Source: Pilatotrama ljubarskyi
Taxonomy: Eukaryota > Basidiomycota > Agaricomycetes > Polyporales > Polyporaceae
Direction of reading: 5' to 3'
Assembly (NCBI GenBank): GCA_022385805.1
Contig: MU277714.1
Location: forward strand, 27,869 to 91,868
DNA: 64,000 nucleotides
In this document: piece by piece, positions 10,661-20,314 of the stretch
Position numbering within the stretch: the first letter of the stretch is position 1
Layout: every line of letters begins with the position of its first letter
The notes under the pieces: model-generated
Seen by the model: the letters and a program-made list of their open reading frames with translations, nothing else
Database searches by the model: none
What the model was told of the DNA's origin: nothing
Position numbers and translations under genes: made by a program

Positions 10661-11077
10661 TTACTATTTTCTGAATAGTTGTGACATGACCAGAATGGCG
10701 GCGCCTGTATCAAAAAATCTGTAGCTCAGTATAGAGTCTCTGGAAAATCTTGACCTTTTTTGCATAGTTCATAATATTTATCTGTTTTTAGATATACATT
10801 CATATATAATGGGTGGATAAGTAGCCAAGAAGCATGCCAAATGGCCTACTATGGTTATATCAGCCACAGCTACCATGCACTGGGCTCAACTTCTGATCTG
10901 GAGCATGTCAGCCTCATTGTCCATCCAAAATGTATATGAAAAGACACCATATTAGTTGCTTGAATATTGGAAAAAAGGAAGCATTCATTTTTTAAGTTCT
11001 GTGAGCTATGATAATTGTTTCACATTTGGGATGTGGAGAGGCAAAGCATCATGTGATAACTGTTATGCAGACAGTAA
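10661..11077. mobile_element. MITE copy B (about 417 bp), decayed
   Basis: It has the same interior words as copy A, in the same orientation: AAAAAATCTGTAGCTCAG, TGCCAAATGGCCTACTATGG, CTATCATG-type CTACCATGCACTGGGC and ATTTGGGATGTGG. The ends are mutated (TTACTATTTTCTGAATAG... and ...TGTTATGCAGACAGTAA), and the GTCACGTGAC cores read GTGACATGAC and ATCATGTGAT. No clean target duplication remains. Confidence 0.7.
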
Positions 11078-11654
11078 CAATGGCTGCCCCTGTGCTTGGC
11101 TCTTTCAAAACTGCGATGAGCCATGCTATGGCTACACCTCCTGCTGCTCTTAGGGCCCACAGTGCTGCCTCATAGTCCATGGCATCTTCTAAGACTTTGA
11201 TTGCACACTGTTCATTGAGGAGATTCACTTTGTTGAGCCACGCCTCATTGTCAGGTGTGACAGGCTCCTTCATGGCAGAAGTAGCCTGAATCTAGATGCA
11301 GCATGAGGTGACCTGTTGATCAAGAAGCTAGATTGCTTCTTTCAGCTACGTGAGCAATAGATGATGTGAGAACATTATAGAACATGTGCCCATGAGCACA
11401 AGGACCAGTTGTAAGGTAATCAGGTTACCATCAACAAATTGAACATTTTCATATAGGTACCTGTAGAACACGATCAAGGAGGTAGCACTCGAAAGATGCT
11501 CATTATGTACAATGATTTATTGTAGACATGCCTGTAGAAAGCTGTTACCCTGCACTGTGTGCTACATGTACTATGTTGGTGCAAACAGGGTGGGCCAGAA
11601 TCATTGAGCAAGCCCATGCACTCATACACTGGAGCTCCAGCAGATTATCTGCTA
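11078..11654. other. Unassigned DNA with a short minus-strand ORF
   Basis: A 75-codon minus-strand frame (11049-11273) includes NEQCAIKVLEDAMDYEAAL and AAGGVAIAWLIA. It reads like protein but overlaps the MITE end. I cannot name it. Confidence 0.3.
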
Positions 11655-12084
11655 TTACTGTTGGCATGAAAGTTGTCACGTGATGCATTGGCTCTCCAGA
11701 CCACATCCCAGATGTCAGAATGTCATTGCAGCTCACAGAGCTCATGGAAATGGATGATTCTTTTCTTGGGAAAAGAATAAGATTATATGCTATTTTCAGA
11801 TGTATACTTTAGATGGAGAACGAAGCTCACATGCTCCAGATTGGACATCAAGCCTGGTGCATGGTAGTTGAAGCTGTTATAACCACAGTGGGCTATTTGA
11901 TATGCTTTCTGGTCACCTCTGCACCCAATTTATATAGATGTCAGAGCACAAAATAATCCAATGAACTGGCTACAAGACAGATCAAGATTTTTGAGGGACT
12001 TTGTACTGAGCTACAGATTTTTGGAGGAGGGAGGCCACAGGCAAAGCCATTCCCATCATGTGACAACTTTTAGGCAAATGGTAT
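11655..12084. mobile_element. MITE copy C (430 bp), inverted relative to A
   Basis: The left end is TTACTGTTGGCATGAAAG...GTCACGTGAT and the right end is CATGTGAC...TTTTAGGCAAATGGTAT. TA lies on both sides (11653-11654 and 12085-12086). The interior words match copy A as reverse complement (GAGCTCATGGAAATGG, then CAAGATTTTTGAGGGACT and TTTGGAGGAGG). The sense of the interior relative to copies A, D and E shows insertion in the opposite orientation. Confidence 0.8.
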
Positions 12085-12286
12085 TATTTAGGTTAACTAT
12101 CGTGTATATGTACTATAAGCTGCCCAAATCAAACACCCACTGCGTTTGTGACATGAGTTCCCTGCATTCCCAGAACTAGCACTTATCCCAACACAAATGC
12201 ACTGCATAGCTTTCTGCCTCTGCTTCGTGCTGTTCCTATCTGGGTCCTATCAGAAAAACTATTTGAAGACTCCCTCCCCTTTTCTA

Positions 12287-13235
12287 CAACCATGCCCAAC
12301 CCTTTGCCCAATCACCATCACTTTCTGAAGCTCAATGACACCAAATACATCAAGTGGGTGATGCACATGGAAGCCAATCTCATCTTTCACAAGCTGTGGA
12401 ATAGGATTGTCAAGATCAGACTCCATAGTGAGGTACAGAATCTGGTGCAGTGGCAGGAGAAGTATGCAAAAAAAGAAGAAGAAACAGTTGGTGCAGAAGA
12501 TGACTGAGGTGAGGGCAGAGATGATCATGCAGGTTGATGGTGGTCAGTTATCTTATATGTATTCTCATAACCCGATGAAGATCAGGGAGACGTTGGCCAG
12601 GTGCACAGGTTTGTAACCCAGGTGGCAATGAAGAGGAAGCTCCTGACATCAAAGAAGGAGGCGAAGTAGTCAATGCAGGCATGAATAGGGGAGATCAGCA
12701 GCATGGCATTCCAAATGAAGAAGACAGGCATTACAATCATCAAGCAAGACAAGATCCTTGCTGTCACCATGGGGCTCTCCTCTGCATACAATGTGGTTAT
12801 TATTATGCTTAACTCCATCCTGACAGAGCAGCTCATGCTCAAAGAAGTTATTCGGTGATGCCTGAATGAAGAACTCTAGCAAACTGGTTATTATCATTTG
12901 CAAAATAGTTGTCACGTGACTGGTATGCCTTTGCCTGTGGCATGCCTCCTCGAAAATTCTGTAGCTCAGTACAAAGTTTCTTAACAATCTTAATTTCTCT
13001 TGTAGTCATTTCAGTGAATCTTTTATTCTTTTTATGAGAAAAGAACCATCTAATTCCATGAGCTCTGTGAGCTGCCTCAATTTTTGACATCCGGAATGCA
13101 GTCTGGAGAGCCAATGTGTCATGTGACAACTTTATGCAAATGGTAATAATCCTCTTACTTGAGCTCTACCCCGACCTATGACCCTGGAGTGGCAGCACCT
13201 GCCCTGGGCTCCACCATGAAGCCAAAGGTCAATAG
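12287..13235 (+). pseudogene. Ty1/copia-type gag, decayed and interrupted by MITE D
   Basis: An ORF from ATG 12292 reads HHFLKLNDTKYIKWVMHMEA, then LWNRIV, typical of the N-terminus of copia gag proteins (K-L-x-x-x-N/D-Y-x-x-W). After stops and a frame change it continues with VTQVAMKRKLLTSKKE, then ISSMAFQMKKTGITI, DKILAVTMGLSSAYN and LKEVIR, matching the rest of such gags. The MITE at 12891-13146 lies just after the segment reading LKEVIR and CLNEEL. Multiple stops make it non-functional. Confidence 0.6.
12891..13146. mobile_element. MITE copy D (256 bp), internally deleted
   Basis: The ends TTATCATTTGCAAAATAG...GTCACGTGAC and GTCATGTGAC...TTTATGCAAATGGTAA belong to the family. TA lies on both sides (12889-12890 and 13147-13148). 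About 170 bp of the middle (the TGCCAAATGGCC to CATCCAAAAT part) is missing compared with copy A. It is inserted in a decayed copia gag. Confidence 0.8.
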
Positions 13236-13846
13236 TGTTAGCATCTGTGCGGACCCTTCTGGTCCGGTGCCTTTTGAAACCTGATCAGTCTGATTGGACT
13301 CCAAGACCCACCCCAAACCCCGAGACTTACCAATCTGCTACTCTGCTCTGCAGTAAGCTGCCCATTATGACCAGTTCTTATCCACTTACTCCATGATACT
13401 TACCTATATAAGACTGGCACTTCTTAGATAGAAGTTCAGTTCAGATACCTTGTTAACCACTTAATTTGCTGGTACACTTGTCGGTTCCCCATTTGTTTAT
13501 CCTCCAAAATAACATACTGTACTCCAATGTCCAGTCTGATCCGATTCCGATTCCGGTCTGATCATAGTCTGACCTCTGACACTACTAAGATAAGTCCTTC
13601 ATGACTTGTCCTCTGGTAAACTTGCACTTGACTCTACCACTGGCCTTCGACCGGCCTCCGACACTGGTCCACTTTTGGTCCAGTTATATATAGTAAATTT
13701 CTCCGTAAATTAGAGAACTCCATCGACTCTCAAAGCGTGTTATTAATAGTTTCGTCAGTCCTCCCATTACTGTGTGTACTCCAACTGAACTCCAATCGGA
13801 CCCCTCTGGTCTGATATCGGCCTTTCAGCTTCCGGCCTCCAGGACA
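13236..13846 (+). repeat. LTR, probably solo, same family as 4450-5066
   Basis: It starts TGTTAGCATCTGTGCGGACC and ends CTCCAGGACA. TATA-like CCTATATAAGAC is at about 13402, CAGTTCAGATACCTTGTT at about 13441, and AATAGTTTCGTCAGTCC at about 13748. The first 400 bp align by eye with the reverse complement of 5066-4450. No target duplication was recognised, so the right edge rests on the shared GGACA end. Confidence 0.6.
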
Positions 13847-14628
13847 GGTTTTACCTCCACACAGTATCTAAGAGATAGCACGCAAGTTCAATGTCACTTT
13901 CATGACAAAGTCAGTCATTTCAAGTTGGAATATCCTCCACAGAAGGCTGCCTGGGAGGCGTTGATGGCAGGCATGACGCTGGGTAGGTCAAACATGGCCA
14001 TGCTGGGGGGGGGGGGGGGGAGTACTAGCCATCAGCAATATGTGCAGGTGACTATTTGGGCTGGCACCAGCCACAATAGTCACCAATAGGCAATAGTCAT
14101 TTTAACTGGCCACACTGCAGTGGGTGTGTCAAAGAGTCAGAATATCTATCACAGTCACAGATAACTATTGCAAGCCACTTTGACAGGCAATGATTGGAAA
14201 TTGTGACTATTGGAGGTGCTAGAGAAGAGGGCTGATACATCATTACTGGGATCACTTTCACACTCATTGAAATAAAACTCTCATCCTTCATGATGGGAAT
14301 GCTGTATAAGAGAATAAAAAATAGGAATGGAAATCAATACATGGATGAAAAATAGACCGTATATTGACAGAATTGAACACTTGACCTTGTGGAAACAAGT
14401 GCATGACTGAACCATGGCCTCTTAGAAGCTTCACATAGCTAACAATACCCTGATACAGATCTGGACTTACAAAAATCTGTGAAGTGCCCCCTCCCTGCAG
14501 TACTATATGAGCATATCATTGATCATTGTATTAGTTGCAGCGTTCATTATAGATATACCAGGTGTGCCATTCAAACTTCAAATAGATATAACTTGATTGC
14601 TTGCTGGCTATGTGGTTTGATCTACTCA
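13847..14628. other. Unassigned DNA with a long poly-G run
   Basis: No gene. A homopolymer of about 15 G lies near 13998-14012. Short words such as ACTATTGG and CAATAGTCA recur around 14050-14220. Nothing else was recognised. Confidence 0.4.
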
Positions 14629-15057
14629 TTACCATTTGCAAAATAGTTGACACGTGACCAGAATGGCTTCGCCTGTGGGCTCTCTTTTCAAAAAATCTGT
14701 AGCTCAGTATAGAGGGCCTCAAAAATGTCAATCTCTATTGCAGACAGTTCAAACCATCTTTTTATGATAAAATGTATACAAAATGGGTGGGGAGGGAAAC
14801 AGGAAGTATGCTGAATAGCCTACTATGGTGAATATCAGCTTTAGCTACCATGAGCTGGGCTCAATTTCCAATTGGAAACATGTGAGCCTCATTGCTCATC
14901 CAAAATATGCATAAAAAAAAAGCATAAGATTTTAGTCCTCTTTAGAAAAAGAAAGCATCCATTTTCATGAGCTTTGTAAGCTGCAGTGATTTTTCGACAC
15001 TCGGGATGCGGTTTGGAGAGGCAATGTGTCACGTGACAACTATTATGCAAACGGTAA
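14629..15057. mobile_element. MITE copy E (429 bp)
   Basis: The left end is TTACCATTTGCAAAATAG...ACACGTGAC and the right end is GTCACGTGAC...TATTATGCAAACGGTAA. The right flank is TA (15058-15059). The left flank is CA, probably a mutated TA. The orientation matches copy A, with the same interior words (AAAAAATCTGTAGCTCAG, CTACCATGAGCTGGGC). Confidence 0.8.
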
Positions 15058-15601
15058 TAACCTCATCAATTGTACTTGCCAGGAATGGTTCACTCCCCCA
15101 AGTTATTGAAATATGAGAAAGAATGTGTGAAAGAATCTTGAGGTATTTGATGACCTTTCTTTCTTGTAAATAGCAATCAAATGGCATCCACCCCTTCAGG
15201 GTGTGAGTTCTCATCCCTCAACTGGGCTGCACTGCACCATGATAAAAAGCAAAGTCTGCTTGCCTTTCGAATGACTGCTTTGTCTGAAAAGGGCTTGTGT
15301 AGTACAAGAGAAATTCCTGGTGAAGATTGCAGCTTTTGGGCTTTCGCAGTCCTAGTAAAGCACAAGTGCACTCAAGTCCTTTACTCTTCATGAGTAAAGC
15401 CTGCATGGGAAACTGAGCAACATATTGAGTAAATGCCTCATCGCAATCAGGAGTGGTAGATATAATGTTGCAGAGAATCAAACAGGTGTCCATGTACTAT
15501 ACCGCAAATGACCACTTGCCTCTGCAATGTCTGAAAGCACATACAGATGGGTAACAGCCATGTCAATGTCAAGCTGTACAAAACGACTGTATGATGCACA
15601 A
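15058..15601. other. Boundary stretch, no gene recognised
   Basis: It begins with the second copy of the dispersed repeat (15060-15104). Short ORFs on both strands (15177-15493) read ambiguously and I could not name them. It ends at the stop codon of the GT25-like gene. Confidence 0.4.
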
Positions 15602-16940
15602 TTACAAGCCGAGTACACCATGCCTAAGGTGATCCCTCCAGGCGCTTCCAGTCCCACCTGCACCCCGGTCAATGTCACTGCTGGACACTTTGTGTTGTAC
15701 GACGACACTCGGAACAACAGAGAAGGCCTTGATCCGTTTGCTCTCTATAAGCCATGCCAACGCCTGGTCGAAGGGCCTGGAGTACGCGAAAGGAGGATAC
15801 GAGAGATATAGTAGAAGCCGTCGGGCGCTAGCTGGGTTGACAGCATATGCATGCGTACATCTAGGGGCAAAGGACGGATGGAGACTGACGCCTTGAATGC
15901 CAGGAAAGGTTCGCCGGTGCTCCGTCAGGGCCGGATAGTAAGACTCGTTGGACCAGCAATGACCTGAAGTGGCGTCAGAGCTACCAGGACGAACAGTCTA
16001 CGGCGCACTCACCGAGAAATACGACGTCCCATATCGCTGGTAGTAAGCTCCAGACACTTCGCAGCTCCACCGAGATAGTTTGCTCCATATCAACGTCATC
16101 CTCTAGAATGAGGACAGCACCGGAGTTTTCGGAGGGAGTCATGTCACCAGCGAGTCCTCGAGGTCCGTCGTACTGAGCAACTCGCCGGATGGCGACAAGA
16201 TGCGAGAACCAACAAGCAACTTTAGCGGGAGTGAGAAGGCGATGTGGCAACAGGGAAGGCTGGAACTTGACGCCATGGACATGGTCTTTCGTAGCGCATG
16301 TCATAGGTTCTAGAGCATCGGATGGAACGGTTGGGAACACTGACGCCGCTGCGGAGAGACTAGATTCAGTGAAGAGTGTGCTCCAAGTGGAATCGCTGAT
16401 CCTAGACAGAGAATTCTGGGCGGATGAGAAGCAGCGTGATCCCAGGGCGAGAGAAGGGTCGGCGGTGGACAGCTCGGAAAGACCACGCAGGAGGAGCTCT
16501 AGTTCAGATTCAGGCGGCAAGCGGAAGCTCCGACTGCGAGTGCGTCGTCGAACAGACCTGACGCAGTCCATAAGAGCCTGTATTCCTGGCTCGTCATACG
16601 AGATGGCGTCGACGTAGGTCCACAGCACCCCAAGCGCCAGGCGCAGACGTTCCATTGTCGCGCGGCGATCAAGACGGCTGGGACGCGAGACGACGAGGAC
16701 CTCTGAGAAGATGCCAAAAACCTTGGCTTCCGCGCCTGTTTGCAGATGTTCGCCGACGATGTGCCCGTCGTGGTTCAGAGAAGTCTCGTTCCAGCTCAGA
16801 CGGTGCTGCCGCAGCTGGGGGGTCCATTCGTCAAGAGGCGCTGTCAGGCGAAAGGACACCTTGGAGAGGTGGAGGACAAGAGCAATAGCCGCAGCAGATG
16901 TAAAAACGAGAAGGAGCAGGAGTCGGCGCCGAGTGCTCAT
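15602..16940 (-). CDS. GT25-family glycosyltransferase, type II membrane protein
   Basis: Predicted 429 aa from two exons, 16940-16013 and 15963-15602, with a 49-bp GT-AG intron. An N-terminal anchor lies at residues 5-25 (RRLLLLLVFTSAAAIALVLH). A luminal domain follows, with LVVSRPSRLDRRATMERL near the start of the catalytic fold, ACWFSHLVAIRRV, and LILEDDVDM (about 278-286), the acidic metal and sugar-nucleotide motif of the family. The second exon adds GHCWSNESYY and a CTHAYAVNPASARRLL segment, both typical of GT25. It probably acts in the Golgi or ER on glycoproteins or glycolipids; the acceptor is unknown. The start ATG at 16940 sits 201 bp from the divergent UTP18 start. Its 3' end abuts the repeat compartment. 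Confidence 0.85.
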
Positions 16941-17141
16941 CTTGGAGTACCGCGAAGACGGGCACGATGGCTGCAGCTGAGAGAAACGCGTTGGGCAGCG
17001 TCGAATGCGAACCTGCTTCCTGCCTAATCGGGCGAAGCACGAAAATTCAAGCGCCCGTCCCTCAGTGTGCTCATGCGGGCTCTGCTCTCGCCGTGTCCTG
17101 CTTCCGCCCTGCTTCCCGTCCCTCTCTATCCCCTCGGCGCC
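16941..17141. promoter_or_regulatory. Shared promoter interval GT25-like / UTP18
   Basis: 201 bp separate two divergent ATGs. No defined element was identified. It must contain both 5' UTRs. Confidence 0.5.
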
Positions 17142-19014
17142 ATGGGAAAGCACGCACGCAAGAAACAGAGGACGAGTAGCCACGCTGAAGTGCAACCGCT
17201 CGGGGTCGCAGCTGATCATGAAGACCATGCCGCGAAGGACGAGGAGGAGATCCGCCTGGAAAGCTTTCTCTTTGGCACCGCTGACGCCGTCCCCGAAGTC
17301 GCTGAAAACCACGATATATTCATTGACGATGGCGGAGGGCTTGAGGGTGCGAGCGAGTTTCGGAACGTCGTGGATGAAGAAGTGAGCATATGCCTTCTTA
17401 TGAGCTTGTAAAATCTCATAACACTTCCCTCAGCTGTTCGCGGTAGACGAGACTATCGTCGAACCCTCCTCCAGCGCACACGCGCCAGTACAGGACAGGC
17501 CTAATGAGAGCCGCAAAGCGTCTGCATGGACAGACGCAGACGATGCCAACCTGGAGGTATCTCTCGCGACCGACAAGCGGCGGCGGAAACTGCGCGACGC
17601 CTTGGCAGAAGACACTGTCGGCGGCCGCGACTACGAACGTCGTCTGCGTCGACAATACGAGAAGATGAATCCCACTCCTGAGTGGGCGAGCAACGCGCGC
17701 AAGCGGCTGCATGCTACGTCGAGCAAACGCAGACGGCCGTCGACGGATTCAGAATCCGACGCAGAAGCGCAGGGAGAAGAGGATGGGCTTGATTCGTTGC
17801 TCTCGGGGACTGGCTCTGTGCTTGCTCGCCGTCGAGCGAAGATTCTGGCCCATGGCACGCTGTCTATCGAGCGGCTGCGCGACGCTAATCTGTCCGCCAG
17901 AGCGGAGGGCGAGATTAGAGTCGTTCAGTTTCATCCCTCCCCTCAGGTCCCCGTGCTTCTCACTGCCAGTTCGGATCGACGACTACGACTATTCACTGTA
18001 GGGTTTATCGCTCAAGTTGACGAGTCTTCCGCTGACACCCTTGCAGGTTGACGGACATACCAATCCTCACCTTCAAACCCTACATATCCCTTCCCTTCCC
18101 ATCACGAACGCAATGTTTCATCCTGGAGGGACCTCCGTTCTCCTTACAGGTCCCCGTCCCTTTTACTACACGTACGACCTACAGACCGGTGCGACACAAC
18201 GTTCTCCTCGCGGACTCTGGGGCACGACCTTCAGCAATATCAACCAGGCTGCGCAGGACGGGAGCATGGAAATATGCGCATTCGATCACACCGGTTCTGT
18301 CTTGGCGGTTGCAGGTCGCAGGGGGCACGTCCACCTGGTGGACTGGCGGGCGGGTGGCGGACAGGTTGTGGGCAGTGTCAAGATGAACACCGGGGCGAAG
18401 TCACTCTGGTGGTCAGGGGAGGAGCTGATGACTCTAGGTGAGGACTCTGAGGTGTACGTCTGGGATGTGGGAGAACGGAGGTGCATCCGCCGATGGAAGG
18501 ACGACGGTGGTTACGGCAGTCAGCTACTGACAGGCGATCGGGCAAGGAAGTACCTCGCCGTAGGGTCAGTCAAGTTCGCTTCCACCCTTCTACTGAGCTA
18601 CGCTCATGTTCATGCGACAGGTCACGCATGGGCATCGTCAACGTCTACGGCTCTGACGTCGTTGAGCATAGCGTAGAACGACCAAAGCCCCTGAAAGCGC
18701 TGGGAAACTTGACAACGTCCATCACTTCGTTGAAATTCAACCACGACTCGCAGCTGCTCGCGATGGCGAGCAGCGTCAAAAAGGACCAGATGCGTATGGT
18801 AAGCTGGACCCCCTGCGCGCTACGTCCAGAGCTTGATCTTGTCGTCCAGATCCATCTACCGTCCCTCACCGCGTTCTCCAACTGGCCTACTTCGAGCACA
18901 CCACTGGGACATGTCACGAGCGTGGACTTCTCTGCGGGAAGCGAGTATGTGGCCGTGGGTAACAACCGCGGCCGGGTCTTGCTGTACCACCTTAGGGACT
19001 TTGGGACGTTGTAG
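17142..19014 (+). CDS. UTP18: U3 snoRNP WD-repeat protein UTP18
   Basis: Predicted 554 aa from five exons: 17142-17381, 17434-17997, 18047-18564, 18621-18798 and 18850-19014, all with GT-AG introns of 49-56 bp. The N-terminus is basic (MGKHARKKQRTSS), then acidic. RRLRRQYEKMNPTPEWA is the conserved segment before the propeller. WD40 blades follow, with GEIRVVQFHPSPQVPVLLTA, SSDRRLRLFTVDG, FDHTGSVLAVAGRRGHVHLV and ALGNLTTSITSLKFNHDS; the C-terminus LLYHLRDFGTL is typical of the family. UTP18 is part of the UTP-B module of the small-subunit processome, acting in the nucleolus on 18S pre-rRNA. The length matches the family (about 550-600 aa). Confidence 0.93.
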
Positions 19015-19090
19015 CTTGTAGCGTCCTACTTAGCGCGCCGGGGGATGCTTTGATCTATATCATCTGCGCAGAGCACGGACGCAGAGTCCT

Positions 19091-20010
19091 CTATGAACCC
19101 TTGGGCAGTTTCACTTGAAAGGTACCTGCGCACTGATGAGCAACCATACACGGGCATGTAGTGGAGTTACTCACATTGCGGCAAGTTGGTCACTTCTGGC
19201 ACGACGACTGCTTGGAAGCCGAGTCTTGCGAGCGCGCCTCGGATGATACCGGCGGGCATTGCAACGTACTGTGCAGAGACGAGCTGTTGGCATCGCCGAC
19301 GGGAATATCACAGGCTGGACGCACGACTTTGGACTTTCTGAGAGACTCTGCACGGCCCTCCCAGCCGGAAAGGCGAGTGAGGGGTTTGAAGCTGTTGTCT
19401 TGTAGGACGTATACTCCCTGTGGGCTCTGAGTTGGACTTGATGCCACATGGGTTGAACAGGCCACGTACTCTGTGGTTTGTCCGCAGATTGTCTACCTGC
19501 TTCTCCCAGCACGCGTTCCAGAGGTCTTTGCATATAAATTTGATGGCGTCAAGGGTATCGGTGAACAGGCCGCGATCGTGGCATAAGCTAGTAGTGCGCG
19601 ATGAGGGATATGCTGGGGGAGCGAACGGAATATGGGTACCGCTCCGCCATGTTTGCGCCTACATGCATGCCAATAGCTTCCAGGCGCGCGCGCACCTCCT
19701 CTTCCTCGCCATCCTGGGCTTCCTTGGACGTTGAGGATCGTGAGGCGTTGCTCCCCGTGGAGTCACGCATTCTGTCCTTCTTGAGAGACGGAGGTGGGGG
19801 CGCGGGCGTGGGCATGAGGCCTGCTTCGATCATCTCCTTCTCTACTCTCTTTGCGCGGGCTGTAGCGACGGCTGAGGACGCGCGGAGAGTGTTGGCCATC
19901 TCGATGACGAAGTAGTCCATAGCTGCGCCATCAACGTAGCGGGGCGGGGGGTCCGCGACGGCGGCGAGAGAAGGAATGGAGGACATGGAGGCACTGGCGC
20001 GGTTGGCCAT
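19091..20010 (-). CDS. TRS33: TRAPP complex subunit TRS33/TRAPPC6
   Basis: Predicted 240 aa from five exons: 20010-19640, 19587-19470, 19417-19328, 19283-19175 and 19125-19091. The N-terminal Bet3-type core shows VDGAAMDYFVIEMAN, a linker rich in Pro and charged residues, then ARLEAIGMHVGANMAERL. It continues with FTDTLDAIKFICKDLWNACW, DNLRTNHRGVYVLQDNSF, QYVAMPAGIIRGALARLGF and LPQCTFQVKLP, in the order expected of TRAPPC6. The subunit forms part of the TRAPP core, the Rab1/Ypt1 exchange factor for ER-Golgi and Golgi traffic. An insertion of about 50 residues after the first helices makes it longer than human TRAPPC6. It is convergent with UTP18 (76 bp apart). Confidence 0.9.
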
Positions 20011-20314
20011 CGACGCAAACGGTGGATGCAACGACGAGTGCGAGGATGGCGGGAGTGTACTGCCAGTATGCAGCAGGAATTATGCGCTGCTTGCAGGGCA
20101 GATAAGGGGGTTATCGGTGACGTATTGCGGTAAATAACCGATTGTTTAGTAACCGGCACGCTGTGGCTGAGACTCGGTCGCCCTCGCTCTCGCTCTCGCT
20201 CTCACTCTCACTTGACTTTGCTCGTCCGTACCTCGGAATCGCAGACAGCGGACTATCGACGCTCATCTGAACTTTGACTCCGCGGCGGCAGCGAGCAGGG
20301 CACGCGCAGCTACG
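20011..20314. promoter_or_regulatory. Shared promoter interval TRS33 / UBR1 with CGCTCT microsatellite
   Basis: 304 bp lie between two divergent ATGs. A hexanucleotide run (CGCTCT repeated, then CACTCT) occupies about 20175-20212. On the UBR1 side it is a pyrimidine-rich tract, common in fungal core promoters. Confidence 0.5.

Noticed and set aside
16941..17312. N-terminal extension of the GT25-like ORF by 124 codons
   Set aside because: It starts at a non-ATG codon, overlaps the 5' part of UTP18 on the other strand and lacks family similarity. The ATG at 16940 directly precedes a membrane anchor.
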